A stretch of 64,000 nt of DNA from Musa acuminata AAA Group (GCF_036884655.1 NC_088355.1:22012001-22076000), one strand, 5' to 3'; counted from the stretch's first letter, positions 21,008 to 34,110 are shown. Notes: generated by a model not told the origin, from the sequence alone. Numbers and translations: made by a program.

Positions 21008-22746
21008 TGTATGGATCGAGAGCACTAAGAGGGGGGGGGGTGAATTAGTACAGTGGAAAACTTTCTGCGATTAAAATCGAAAGCTACGTTCAAACGAAAA
21101 AAATGATTTCTGTGTAAAATGTGATTCTAAGCAAGATGATATTAAAGTTAATCTATGCAGGGAGTTTGCAGCTATGATGAAAACCAGAATATAGGCGCAA
21201 GTTGAAATCCGACGTTCGTACGAAGAAACTGATTTACATCTAAGTGCTAATTTGTAAATCACTTGATTAGGCAAGATGAAGTTTAAGCAAGAGTATGAAG
21301 GCAGTTTGCAGTTATGGTAAAGCTCAAAACGTAAACGCAATCTGCAATATGATGATCGTACGAAAAAGGAGATTTACGTCTAAACACTGATTCAGAAAGT
21401 AAAAGGCTTGAAACCCGATCATAAAAGCGCAGAAGGCAGTAGGCTTCAGAGGAGGTTTGCAGTAAAGATAATATGCTCAAAGTAAATGCAAACCGAGATT
21501 TAGAGTGGTTCGGTCAATCTTGACCTACTCCACTTTTGGCTTCCTCCACCGACGAGGTTACTGACGTCAACTAGAGGCCTTCCTTCAATAGGCGAAGGCC
21601 AACCACCCTTTTATAGTTTCACTCCTTTTGACGGGCTTAGGAGACAACCCTTATAGAAATTTCTCTCCTCTCTTTACAACTCAAAACTTGAAGAACAGAG
21701 GGAGGAGAACTTTTTGCCTTTACAACAATTTTGAGCTCTAAGAATCATAGAAAGATGTCAAGATTTCGAGTGTTAGTTGCTCCTTTCAGTGCTGAATGGG
21801 TGGAGTATTTATAAGCCCCAACCCAGTTCAAATTTGGAGCTCAAAACTGTCAATTCCCGGAATTCCGGGATCAGGTGGTTGCACCTCCTGACTGGGGCAG
21901 TTGCACCGCCTGGCAGAGCTCGAAGACTGAGCCTCTAGGCGGTGCCACCTCTGTCAGGGGCGGTTGCACCTCTCTGCCAGAGCTCGAAGATCGAGCTCAG
22001 GCGGTTGCACCTCCTGACTAGGGCGGTTGCACCGCTTGCCAGAGCTCGAAGACCGAGCTCAGGCGGTGCTACCTCCTGTCAGGAGAGGTTGCACCACCCA
22101 GTCTCGCTTGGAGACTGAGCCCAGGTGGTTGCACCTCCTGGCTATGGCGGTTGCACCGCCCAGGCTCCCTGGGAGACTTAGCCCTGGCGGTTGCACCTCC
22201 TGGCATGGGCGGTTGCACCTCCTACAGTAATCAGGGTCCGAATGGGTAGATCCATTCGGCCCAAATTGGGCCTTTCAGGGGCCCAATTGCCCCAAGATTA
22301 AGCCAATGGGATCACCTCCCATTACCAACTTAATCATTGTGCTAACTACAATAAATCCTAAGACAATTTCTGCAGCTTGCTCCGCTGCGTCAATCGGATC
22401 TTCCGGCGAGTTTCCGGCGAACTTCCGTCGATCATCCAATGAACCCTCGGTGATTCTCCTGCGGACTTCCGGCAAACTCCTGGACTTGCGACGATACACT
22501 TGGCGAGTTCCGACGAGCTTCTTTGGCAAGTTTATGGACTTCTCGGATTTGTTCCCGCAGAACCTCCAACAATAGTCCGAACTTCCGTCGAGCTCTCGAA
22601 CTCCCAACGTGATCATTTTCATAACTCCGGCACAACTCCTACTGCACGTCTTACTTTCATCGTAGTTAATCTTGCACACTTATCTCAACATATAGGTTAG
22701 ACAACAAATGACAATTGACTTCATCATCAAAATCCGAGATTCAACA
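21008..22746 (-). repeat. 5' LTR of the class II element
   Basis: 1739 bp, from ATTCAACA at 22746 to TGTATGG at 21008 (the end word TGTTAGG slightly altered). TATA complement 21806-21813; GGTTGCACC array about 21870-22230. Followed by the target duplication TATAG at 22747-22751. Confidence 0.92.
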
Positions 22747-23932
22747 TATAGGCCCCAACCCAGTTTGAATTTGGAGCTCAAAACTATCAATTCCCGGAAT
22801 TCCAGGATCTGGCGGTTGCACCGCCTGGCAGAGCTCGAAGACAAAGCCTCTAGGCGGTACCACCACCTGTCAGGGGCAGTTGCACCTCCTGCCAGAGCTT
22901 GAAGACTAAGCTCAGGCGGTGCCACCGCCTGACTGAGGCAGTTGCACTGCTCAGCCAGAGCTCCGAGTCTGAGCCCAAGCGGTGCCACCACCTGTCAGCG
23001 GCAGTTGCACAGCCTAGTCTCGCTCGGAGACCGAGCCCAAGCGGTGCCACCGCCTGGCTTGGGCGGTTCAACCGCCTAGCAGAAATCAGGGTCCGAATGG
23101 GTTGATCCATTCGGCCCAATTTGGGTTTTTCAGGGGCCCAATTGCCCCAAGATTAAGTTAATGGGATCACCTCTAATTTCTAACTTAATCATTGTGCTAA
23201 CTATGATATTTCCTAAGACATTTATTGCAACTTGCTCCGGTGCATCAATCGCTTCTTCCGACGAGCTTCCGGCGAACTTCCGTCGATCATCCGATGAACC
23301 CTCGGTGATGCTCCTGCGGACTTCCGGCAAACTCCTGGACTTGCGACGATCCACTTGGCAAGTTCCGATGAGCTTCTTTGGCATGCTCATGGACTTCTCG
23401 GATTTGTTCCCGCAGAACCTCCGACGACTGTCCGAACTTCCGTCGAACTCTCGAACTCCCAAAGTGATCTTTATCTTGATTCCGGCGCAACTCCTGCTGC
23501 ATGTCTTTCTTCCATCGTAGTTAATCCTGCACACTTAAAATAAAACTTCGATCGAGACAATTAATCCTACGCAATTAACCAAGTTGTTTGGCATGTCATT
23601 GGTCCATCGACGCTTCGTCCGATTCTTCGGCGCATCGTCCTCTCCTACAGCCAATTGCCCACTCGGCTAGTTGACTCCGCAACTCTAATATCCTTGGCAC
23701 AATACCCGCTCTTCTTGGCCCGATGCTTGAGTGCACGGCCCGAAGCCTTCTATCGATACGTCGACCGATCCACCGGCCCGTCGACCAATCTTCTAACATG
23801 TTCCTCTAGCACAATATGATTTTCCTGCTTTAATTGTCTCATCCTGATCGAAGTATCCTGCTTTACTCAAAACGCAGATTAAATCATAAACATATATCAA
23901 GTAGTTTCATCATCAAAATATGAGATTCAATA
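22747..23932 (-). repeat. Split host LTR, piece 3 of 3 (U3)
   Basis: Resumes the LTR at TATAGGCCCC, i.e. immediately upstream of its own TATA box. Holds the GGCGGT array (about 22810-23085) and the U3 start. The terminal dinucleotide is mutated (ATTCAATA in place of ATTCAACA). Followed by the polypurine complement ATCTCCCCCTTTTT at 23933-23946, so this LTR is also the 3' LTR of the unit to its right. Confidence 0.88.
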
Positions 23933-23946
23933 ATCTCCCCCTTTTT
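23933..23946 (-). promoter_or_regulatory. Polypurine tract
   Basis: Complement of AAAAAGGGGGAGAT next to the LTR boundary at 23932. Confidence 0.88.
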
Positions 23947-26660
23947 GATGATGACAACCACTTGATGACGGAGTTAAACTTAACTCCCGGAGTTTAAACA
24001 AACTCCCCCTATCAATATGACATATTGATAGAACCTTGAATTTAAACTGAATTCAAGTCATTGCAATAATCATCATGAATACTTGCAACACATCATCATG
24101 AACTTATGCATAAACTTATGCATAACATCATACTTCTCCCCCTTTGTTATCAACAAAAAGGAGAAGTCCAACTATTCTTGTGTTTGGAATATTAGTTTAA
24201 CTTATTACATGAAAAACATAATATCAAGTTTTATCATCATGTGGTTTTGAAGCCAGAAAATTTAGCAAATGTTACATCATGCTTAGAACATTCAAGCTAT
24301 CAAGTTTTAGATATGCAAGTTTTACAGTATACAAGATAGCACTTTTAGAACATGCAAGCTATCAATGTTACAACATTTTAGAACTTGCAAGCTAGCAATT
24401 TAGAGATGTTCAAGAAGGCAATTCTTGCTTCTTGAAATATGCAAGTTGCAAGCTAACAAATTTTTGCTTCCTTTATAATGTTTGAGCTTGCAATTTTGCT
24501 TCCATTGCAAGGTTTAAGTTTAGCATGTTTAATTTTCTTGAGATAGCAACTGTTTGCTTCTCTTTATACTACAAGCTAGTAATTTTTACGATATGCAAGT
24601 TTTACTACATACAAGCTAGCAAAAATTTCGAAAACAAATGCAAGATAGATTTCTTGTGTAAGCTTATGATTCTTGCTTCCTATTGCAATGTGCAAGTTGC
24701 AAGTTTTGCTTCTTGAGATAGGCAAGATAGCACTTTTGCAATTTTTGTTTGGCAAGCTTGTGATGTTCAAGATAACAAGCTCTTTCTTCTTTTTTGAGAA
24801 GTATCATTTTTGCTTTCTTTGCAAAGTGGAAGCTAGAAAAATACCAAATTTGCAAGAGATAATGTTTTACATGAGGCTAGCAAATAATTTGGCAAGTGTT
24901 ACATTTGCATCTTCTCTTTAGAGGAGTGTAATTTTTGCTTTTATCTTGAATTATGTAAGCTAGCTAGTTTGCCTCTTTTCATGATGTCCATGCTAGAAAT
25001 TCTTGCTCCCCCTTTGTCATTGTCAAAAAGAAGGGAAGATCCTTTTTTTCAATTTTCAGATTATGACAAAGGTAAGTATCAATTTTGTTTGTGCATCATT
25101 ATATATTCAAATTAAAACATACACAATTTCATAAACCTTAATTTTCATGCACGATACCAAAAAATAAATCAATCATCCTTAATGAGTACATCATACATGA
25201 TACTCAAACATTAAAATTTTTAAGCATTTATCAACATATTGATCATGATACCAAACATTCATCATTTAAAGCATTCATGATACATATCATATGCAATACA
25301 TCATGTACATTATTGTCATAAGTATTGCATGCATCATTTCAAATTCATGAATATTTCATCATTGCATGCATCATGCCAAATCATAAAATATACAATCATC
25401 ATTAATGCATGATTTCTAATCATCATTTATTTTGCAACATGATGGTACCAAATTTGTCAAATTACATTCTACCATACATGATCGAAACTTCTTATTTGTA
25501 TACATCAAAACAAATTAATGAATATTTCATGTATTCTTATCATCACATAAGGAATATCAAGAAGAATTATTAGGTGATGAGATAAACATTTCATGAATAC
25601 AAGGAATTGCATAAAAATCATATCATGAAAGATTCGAACATGTGAATACCAAAAGACATAATTTCTTTTTGACAAACCAACTCCATAATTAATCAAAAGA
25701 AAATCTTAGGAGAATGATTAATGAAAAAATCTTGATTCATAATAAATCTTAATTTGTAAATATCACGGAACCAAGATCATGATTTTGGATAAAACTCGTT
25801 CAGATTCAAATCACCAAAAATTATTTTTATGTTTCACAAAATTCGTAACATAAGTAGATTCATGATTTCATTGATAATATATTTTCTCTTTTTTTTTAAG
25901 TATTTCATTCGAAGTGATTGATTTCATGTTAGCATGCTTTTTCATTTATGTTAAACATGCATCAACGTTTAGGATCGAAAAATGAATTTCATCATAAAAC
26001 CATCCAGATCAATAGATTCTCAAAAATGAATTATTATGATCAAGAAAATCCGAAAATAAAATTTAACACTTTCAAGCATTCGGACAAGGTTTTGCTATAG
26101 ATTTTCATGTTCGATCATGAATATAAAACATGCTCATGATCATAAAAATTTTGTATCCAAAACACATAATTTTCAACATGTTATTAAGGCATGTAATAGT
26201 GTAAAATCATCATGGCGATTAAGTGATTTGAACATTGAATCAAGAAAGTCCGAAAAATAATCTTACCAAGTTCATGCATTCGAGCACATTTTTGCCATAG
26301 TTTTTCAAATACACTCATGAAAATAACACTTGCTTATCATCATGTATAGCTTAAAATTTCATGCATAAAATTGTTAATCAAAATATTTAATATTACATCA
26401 TTATGCATTTCTTCAAATCAAACATGATTTTTTTAAAATCAAAATCGAGAAATAACAATGGAAATCAACGTAATACACATTATTACTTCTTAACCATGAT
26501 TTCATATTTTCAATCAAAATCATTTTATTTGTTTATCATAAAATATGCAATATTATCATTTTCGAAATTACTTAGCATGATCATAATTTTTTTTTTAACT
26601 TGTAATTTTTAAGGAAATTAATTCTAAACTAAAAAAGAAAATACATCATGAAAGCATCCA
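23947..26660 (-). mobile_element. AT-rich internal spacer of class I element
   Basis: Non-coding. About 24290-24990 consists of repeated words CAAGCTAGCAA, TTTTGCTTCTTGAGATA and GATGTTCAAGAAGGCAA in varied order. 25085-26660 is nearly identical to 1-1572. Polypurine-like complements (CTCCCCCTTTGT) lie near 24133 and 25010. Confidence 0.85.
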
Positions 26661-27616
26661 GTAATTTCAAAATAAATTAGGGGGTTTTCGATTACCTCAT
26701 CATTGAAAACGGTTAAGGCGTAGTTTGCCACCTCACCTTTCTAGATTTTCTCCTCATCTTCGGAGGAGCTCAATTCTTCCCACTTTGTGTTCTTCTTCTT
26801 TGGCCTCTTCCTTCGTTCAAGTTTATTATTTATTTTAGATTTTTGTTTAATAAACTTATTAAGATATAGAGTTCGAAGTTCAAGTTCATCATTGTCCTCA
26901 TCACTGGAGTCATCGCTCAAGTGGTATTCATTTGTCCGGAGTTCCAAATCCTTCCTGTTCTTTGGAAGCTGATTTTGTTCATCATGTTCATCATGTGCAT
27001 TGTGCACCATTTCATTTGTCATCAACGAACCAATTAGTTCTTCAAATGGTAAGTTATTTAGGTTTTTAGCTTCTTGTATTGCAGTTACTTTTGAATCCCA
27101 CTTCTTAGAAAGAGAACGCAAAATCTTATTTACGAGTTCAAAATCTGAAACATATTTTCCAAGAGCTCTTAAACTATTGACGACATCCGTGAAACGGGTG
27201 TACATGTCGCCTATAGTCTCGCTTGGTTGCATTCGAAAAAGCTCAAAATCATGCAATAAAATGTTAACTTTCAAGTCTTTGACTCTACTAGTTCCCTCGT
27301 GTGTGATTTCAAGTGTTTGCCAAATGTCAAAAGCCGTTTAGCACGTAGAAATCCAATTGAACTCATTTTTGTCCAAAGCGCAAAATAAGACATTCATAGC
27401 CTTTGCGTTTAAAGAAAAATACTTCTTCTCCAAATCCAAACATTCGTTCATCGGTTTAGAGGGAAGTTGAAAATCATTTTCAACGATATTCCATAAATCG
27501 AAATTCATAGAAATCAAGAAAACTCTCATTCGAGTCTTCCAATAAGTATAGTCCAATCCGTTAAACAATGGTGGACGAACAACCGATAAGCCCTCTTGAA
27601 AGCCATGAAAAGCCAT
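26661..27616 (-). pseudogene. gag: gag pseudogene, class I
   Basis: The frame starts at ATG 27616 (MAFHGFQEGLSVVRPPLFNG). A TAA at 27338-27340 (E of the STCETAF motif) and a TAG at 26741-26743 (in the Lys-rich tail) interrupt an otherwise continuous frame. The usual signatures are present (YTYWKTR, SETIGDMYTRF, NDEV at the end) and no CCHC knuckle. The gene sits about 50 bp from the LTR at 27667, behind a primer-binding site. Closest relative in the window is the split gag at 1573-4266. Confidence 0.87.
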
Positions 27617-27666
27617 TTCTCTCGGGTGTAAATCCGAAATGAGAAATACCGGGCTTTGATACCAAT

Positions 27667-29543
27667 TGTTAGGATCAAGAATACTAAGAGGGGGAGGGGG
27701 GGGGTGAATTAATGCAGTAGAAAATTTTCGACGATTAAAATCGCGTTCGTACGATAAGAGCGATTTCGGTAGAAAATCCGATTCGTAAATCATTTTAACT
27801 TGTAACCAAGCAAGATACAATTAAAGCAAAGATATAAAGGTAGTTTGCAGTTATGATAGAAATCAGAATGTAAACGCAAACTGAAATATGATGTTCGTTC
27901 GATAAAAACGATTTATGTCTTAACGCCGATTCGGAAAATGCAGAGCTTGAAACACGATCGTATATGCGCAGAAGGCAGTAAGCTATTGAGGAGATTTGCA
28001 GTAAGGATAAGATGCTCAAAGTAAATGCAAACCCGGATTTAGAGTGGTTCGGTCAATCTTGACCTACTCCACTTTTGGCATCGTCCACCGACGAGGTCAC
28101 CGACGTCAACTAGAGGCCTTCCTTCAATAGGCGAAGGCCAACCACCCTTTTACAGTTTCACTCCTTTTGACGGGCTTAGGAGACAACCCTTACATAATTT
28201 TCTTTCCTCTCTTAATAGATTAGAACTTGGAAGAAAAGAGGAAGAATTACTTTCAACTCATACAACACTTTTGAGCTCTAAAATCACAAAGTAAAATCAG
28301 AATTTCGGTGGTTTCTGGGTGCCCTTTCAGTGCTGAAAGGGTGGGGTATTTATAGGCCCCAACCCAGTTTGAATTTGGAGCTCAAAACTATCAATTCCCG
28401 GAATTCCGGGATCTGGCGGTTGCACCGCCTGGTAGAGCTCGAAGGCTGAGCCTCTAGACGGTGTCATCTCCTTTCAGGGGCGATTGCACCTCCTGCCAGA
28501 GCTCGAAGACTGAGCTCAGGTGGTGCCACCGCCTGACTGAGGCGGTTGCACCGCTCATCCAGAGCTCGGAGACCGAGCCCAAGCGGTGCCACATCCTGTT
28601 AGGGGCGGTTGCACCGCCTAGTCTCGCTCGAAGACTAAGCCCAAGCGGTGCCACCGCCTGGCTGGGGCAGTTGCATCGCCTAGTCTCGCTCGGAGATTGA
28701 GCCCAGGCAGTGCCACCGCCTAGCAGAAATTAGGGTCCGAATGGGTTGATCCATTCGGCACAATTTGGGTTTTTCAAGTATCCAATTGCCCCAAGATTAA
28801 GTTAATGGGATCACCTCCCATTTCTAACTTAATTATTGTTCTAACTATGATATTTCTTAAGACATTTACTGCAACTTGCTCCGGTGCTTCAATCGCTTCT
28901 TCCGGTGAGCTTCCGGCGAACTTTCGTCGATTATCCGTTGAACCCTCGGTGATGCTCCTGCGGACTTCCGACAAGCTCCTGGACTTGCGACGATCCACTT
29001 GGCGACTTCTCGGATTTGTTCCCGCAGAACCTCTAGCGATTGTCCGAACTTCCGTCGAACTCTCGAACTCCCAACGTGATCATTGTCTTGATTCCGGCGC
29101 AACTCCTGCTGCATGTCTTTCTTCCATCGTAGTTAATCATGCACACTTAAAACAGAACATCAATCGAGACAATTAATCCTAAGCAATTAACCAAGTTGTA
29201 CGGCATATCATTGGTCCCTCGACGCATCGTCCGATTCTTCGGTGCATCGTCCTCTCCTACAGACTATTGCCCAATCGACCAGTTGACTCCGCAACTCTGA
29301 TATCCTTGGCACAATACCCACTCTTCTTGGCCTGATGCCCTAGTCCACGGCCCGAAGCCTTCTGTCGATACGTCGACCGATCCACCGGCCCGTCGACGAA
29401 TCTTCTGACATGTTCCTCCGGCACAACATGATTTCCTGCCTTAATTATCTCATCCTAATCGAATCATCCTGTGTCACTCAAAATGCAGATTAAATCATAA
29501 ACATATATTAAGTAGTTTCATCATCAAAATACGAGATTCAACA
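27667..29543 (-). repeat. 5' LTR of the outer class I element
   Basis: 1877 bp. End word TGTTAGGATC at 27667, start ATTCAACA at 29543; TATA complement 28347-28354; GGCGGT array about 28410-28715. A PBS-like TTGGTATCAAAGCC lies on the low side. The flank at 29544 (CTTCT) falls inside another LTR; the matching target repeat must lie left of the window. Confidence 0.9.
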
Positions 29544-30718
29544 CTTCTAGCCTTTACAACACTTTTGAGCTCTAAAAATCACAGAGTAAGATTGGATTTT
29601 CGGTGCCCTTTCATGCAGGAAAGGGTGGGGTTTATATAGGCCCCAAACTGGTTTGAATTTGGAGCTCAAAAATGTCATCTCCCGGATTTCCGGGGTCCTG
29701 GCGGTACTACCGCCAGATTGGGCCATACAACCGCCTGACAGAGATCGAAGAACGAGCTCTGGAAGTGCCACCACTTGACTGGGGCAGTACCACTGCCCAG
29801 TCTTGCTCGGAGACTGAGCTCCTGGGCGGTGCCACCGTTGGCCTTGGTGGTGCCACCGCCTAGTAGGAAATCTTGGTCCGAATGGGCTGATCCATTCGGC
29901 CCAATTTTGGTTTGTCAAGGCCCCAATTGCCCCCAGATTAAGTTAATGGGATCACCTCCCATTCCTAACTTAATCTACATGCTAACTATGATATTTCTTA
30001 AGACATTTACTGTAACTTGCTCCGGTGCGTCAATCGCTTCTTCCGGCGAGCTTCCAGTGAACTTCTGACGAACATCCGACGAACCTTCGGCGATGCTCCG
30101 GCGGATTTCCGACAAACTCCTGAACTTGCAACGATCCACTTGGCAAGTTCCGACGAGCTTCTTTGGCAAGCTCCTAGACTTCTTGGATTTGTTCTCGCAG
30201 AACCTCCAACGATCGTCCGGACTTCCGTCGAACTCTCGAACCCCCAACGTGATCATGGTCTTGACTCCGGCGCAACTCCTGCTACATGTCCTACTTCCAT
30301 TGTAGTTAATCCTACACATATAAAACAAACTTCGATCTAGATAATTAATACTAATCATTAATCAAGTTGTCCGGCATGTCATTGGTCCTTCGACGCTTCG
30401 TCCGATTCTTCGTCGCATCGTCCTCTCCTGCGACCTATTGCCTAATCGGTCAGTTGACTCTGCAACTCCGATATCCTTGGCGCACTACCCGCTCTTCTTT
30501 GCCCGATGCCCAAATCCACGGCCTGAAGCCTTCTATCAATACGTCCACCGATCCACCGGCTCGACGTCCAATCTTCTGACATGTTCCTCCGACCCAACAT
30601 GATTTTTCCTGCTTTAATTGTCTCATCCTGATCGAAGCATCCTGCGTCACTCAAAACACAAATTAAAACATAAACACAATTATCAATTGGTTTCATCATC
30701 AAAATACGAGATTCAACA
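29544..30718 (-). repeat. Partial 3' LTR (U3 and part of R)
   Basis: Starts abruptly inside R at the insertion point of the outer element and ends ATTCAACA at 30718, followed by the polypurine complement. TATA complement 29631-29638; shares the CATGCAGGAAAGGGTGGGG context with 34111-35350, so those two are its element's LTR pair. The missing U5 part should lie left of the window. Confidence 0.85.
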
Positions 30719-33118
30719 ATCTCCCCCTTTTTGATGATGACAATCAATTGATGACGGAGTTAAACTTAACTCCCGAAGTTTAAACAAACTCCCCCAATCA
30801 ATATGCCATATTGATAGAACCTTGAATTCAAACTAAATTCAAGTCATTGCAATATTCATCATGAATACTTGCAACATGTCATTATGAACTTATGCATATA
30901 CTTATGCATAACATCATACTTCTGCCCCTTTATCATCAACAAAAAGGAGAAGTTCAACTATTCTTATGTTTGGAATATAAGTTCAACTCATTGCATGAAA
31001 AACATAATATCAAGTTTTATCATCATGCAGTTTTGAAGCTAGAAAATTTAGCAAGTGTTACATCATGTTTAGAACATTCAAGCTATCAAGTTTTAGATAT
31101 GCAAGTTTTACAACATACAAGATAGCACTTTTGCTTCTTTTGAGATAGCAACTTCTACATCATGCAAGCTAGCAAATTAGAGATGTTCAAGAAGGCAACT
31201 CTTGCTTCTTGAAATATGTAAATTTTGTCAACTTTACTAGATGCGCAAGTTAGCATATTTTGCTTCTTGAGATAGGCAAGATAACACTTTTGTAATTTTT
31301 GTTTCTTAAGATGTTCAAGATAGCAAGCTCTACATCTTGCAAGCTAGCAATATTACAACATTTTTGAACATGTAAGCTAACAATTTAGAGATGTTCAAGA
31401 AAGCAACTCTTGCTTCTTGAAATATGCAAGTTTGCTAGATGTGCACATTAGCATGTTTTGCTTCTTCTTGAGATTTCAAGCTAGCAATTATCGGTGATGT
31501 TCAAGATAGCAATTTCTTCTCTTTTGAGAAGTGCAATTTTTGCTTTCATCATGAATTGTGCAAGCTAGCTAGTTTGCCTCTTTTCATGATGTCCATGCTA
31601 GAAATTCTTGCTCCCCCTTTGTCATTATCAAAAAGAAGGGAAGACCCTTATATCAATTTTCAGATTATGACAAAGGTAAGTATCAATCTTATTTGTGCAT
31701 CATTATATATTCAAATTAAAACATACACAATTTCAAAAACCTTATTTTTCATGCATGATACCGAAAAATAAATCAATCATCATTAATGAGCATATCATAC
31801 ATAATACTCAAACATTAAAATTTTTAAGCATTTATCAATATGTTGATCATGATACCAAACATTTATCATTTAAAGCATTCATGATACACATCATACGCAA
31901 TACAACATGTACATCATTGTCATAAGTATTGCATGCATTATTTCAAATTCATGAATATTTCATCATTGCATGCATCATACCAAATCATAAAATTTAAAAT
32001 CATCATTAATGCATGATTCCAAATCATCATTTATTTCACATCATGATGGTACCAATTTTGTCAAATTACATCCTACCATGCATGATCGAAACTTCTTATT
32101 TGTATACATCAAAACAAATTAATGAATATTTCATGTATTCATATCATCACATAAGGAATATCAAGAAGAATTATTAGGTGATGAGATGTATTTCATACAT
32201 TCAAAGAATTTTACATAACAAAATTCAAGTCATAAGCCTTAAATGATGTCATGAGAGAACATATAAATAATCTTGATTTATAAAATGAATACTCAAGTTA
32301 TAATTTCGAAAAATCAAGAGATACCGTGATTCATTTTAACAAATCTCCTCTTAAATAAGTAACATAAAGAATTCTTAGGAGATCATGACAAAGATAGAAT
32401 TCATTCAATCTTATAAGAGAACAAGATATTAATTCATGCATATAAAATCTTGATTTAAGCATAAAAAATCTCAATTTACAAATTTCGAAAAATCAAGATA
32501 AGGCTCATTTAAATCATCAAATCAAGATCATTTTCAAGAGATTCACAAAAGTAATACAAATAGATTCATTAATTTCTCTTTTTTAAAAATCAATAAAGTC
32601 GAAAAAATAAATTTTTCAAGAAGAAACCTTTCCACTTTTTAGTTGTTTTAATTCATGTGATTTATTTCATACATGCATGTTCTTTTCTTTTATGCCAAAT
32701 AAAAACATGCATCAACATTTAGGATTGAAAAATAAATTTCGTCATAAAAACCATCAAGACCAAATCATCATGTATAACTTTTAAAATCTCATGCATAAAA
32801 TCGTCAATCATGTTATCAAAACATTTAATATTTTCATTACATCATTATGCATTACTTCAAATCAAACATGATTTCATTTAATCAAAATCAAGAAATAATA
32901 ATGATACACATTATTACTTCTTAACCACATATAGCATGATTTCCTAAGGTATTTTTAATCATTTTGTTTATCATAAACATGTAATTTTCATGATTATTTT
33001 CAAAATTACTAGAATGATAAGCATTATTCCTAATTTTTGCATTTTCATTATAAAACATGTAATTTTCAAGAAAATTAATTCTAAACTAAAAAAAAAGGAA
33101 AATGCATCATGAAAAATA
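30719..33118 (-). mobile_element. Polypurine tract and AT-rich spacer of class I element
   Basis: The polypurine complement is at 30719-30732. Then comes non-coding AT-rich DNA: a block of GCAAGCTAGCAA-type words at about 31030-31570, a polypurine-like complement at about 31611-31622, and the conserved ATCATG-rich part. Shorter than the other spacers and diverged after about 32190. Confidence 0.82.
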
Positions 33119-34060
33119 TCAAGTAATTTTAAAATAAATTAAGAGGGTTTCGATTACTTCATCGTTGAATGTCCTTAAGGCATAGTTTGCCACCTTGCCT
33201 TTCTTAATTTTCTCCTCGTCTTCGGAGGAGCTCGATTCATCCCAAGTTGTATTCTTTTTCTTGCATTTAAAGCAAGTAGTTCCGTTCTTTTTGCTTTTTA
33301 ATTTTTGTTTTATAAACTTTTTAGATTTCATTTGTAGTTCAAGTTCACCATCACTTGAGCTTATGCTTGAGTGGTCTTCTTTTGTTCAATGTGACAAATC
33401 CTTCCTATTCTTTGGAAGGTGGTTCTCATGTTCTTCACTTACATTGCACATTATTTCATAGGTCATTAAAGACCCGATAAGTTCTTCGACTGAAAAGGTA
33501 TTTAAATTTTTTGATTCTTGACTAGCAATTACTTTTGAATCCCAAGTTTTAGAGAGTGATTGTAAAACTTTACTAACAAGTTCAAAATTCGAGAAATATT
33601 TGCCAAGAGCTTTTAAACCATTGACGACATCTGTGAAACGGGTGTACATGTCAACAATGGTTTCGCTCGACTTTATTCGAAAAAGCTGGAAATCATACAT
33701 CAAAAAATTTACTTTAGAATCTTTTACAATACTTATGCCTTCGTGTGTGATTTCAAGAGTGCACCAAATATCGAAAGCTGTTTCGCACAAAGAAATCCGA
33801 TTGAATTCATTTTTATCTAAGGTGCAAAATAAGGCATTTATAGCCTTTGCATTTAGATAAAACGTCTTCTTCTCCAAATTATTCCAATGGTTCATTGGAA
33901 GAGAAGACATTTCAAAACCGGATTCGACAATGTGCCATAAATTCAAATCCAATGAAAGCAAGAAAACTCTCATTCGAGTTTTCCAAAAAGTGTAGTCCAT
34001 CCCATTGAAAAAGGGAGGACGAACGAGAGAGTGACCCTCTTGGTTGTCGAAACGAGCCAT
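33119..34060 (-). pseudogene. gag: gag pseudogene, class I with half a zinc knuckle
   Basis: A 314-codon frame from ATG 34060 (MARFDNQEGHSLVRPPFFNG) to the stop at 33119-33121, broken only by TGA at 33386-33388. It has the standard gag signatures. In the tail it keeps the first half of the nucleocapsid knuckle (CFKC) but passes straight into KKKNTTWDESSSSEDEE, losing the His and last Cys. It therefore shows an intermediate in the loss of the knuckle. Ends YFKIT like other class I copies. Starts about 50 bp from the LTR at 34111. Confidence 0.9.
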
Positions 34061-34095
34061 TTCTCTTGGGTGTTAATCCAAGTGAGAAATAACAA

Positions 34096-34110
34096 GGCTC
34101 CGATACCAAT
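34096..34110 (-). promoter_or_regulatory. Primer-binding site (one mismatch)
   Basis: The minus strand reads ATTGGTATCGGAGCC, adjoining the LTR end at 34111. Confidence 0.85.

Larger units (their letters stand above)
12153..22746 (-). mobile_element. Complete pol-less element carrying gag and env-like ORF (class II), TATAG TSD
   Basis: Minus-strand order: 5' LTR 21008-22746, PBS 20994-21005, gag 19374-20957, promoter-like leader about 18524-18900, env-like ORF 17401-18507, 3' non-coding region (interrupted by a solo LTR at 14165-16562), polypurine tract 13869-13883, 3' LTR 12153-13868. TSD TATAG at 12148-12152 and 22747-22751. Protease, integrase, RT and RNase H are missing, yet gag and the env-like ORF each keep one frame with only nonsense changes. 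Two other copies in the window (from 36089 and 49254) share this order, so the pol-less form was itself amplified. Confidence 0.9.
4317..29543 (-). mobile_element. Outer class I unit with two nested elements in its 3' LTR
   Basis: 5' LTR 27667-29543, gag 26661-27616, spacer 23947-26660, polypurine tract 23933-23946, and a 3' LTR represented by 22747-23932, 11669-12152 and 4317-4521. The low end of this LTR is followed by a PBS and a second gag (4266 downward) instead of a target duplication, so two class I units share the LTR in tandem. Confidence 0.82.

Noticed and set aside
29544..29548. CTTCT here and CTTCT at 60068-60072 as the two target repeats of one insertion
   Set aside because: The adjoining LTRs have opposite orientations and belong to different groups, so the match is coincidental; each partner should lie outside the window.
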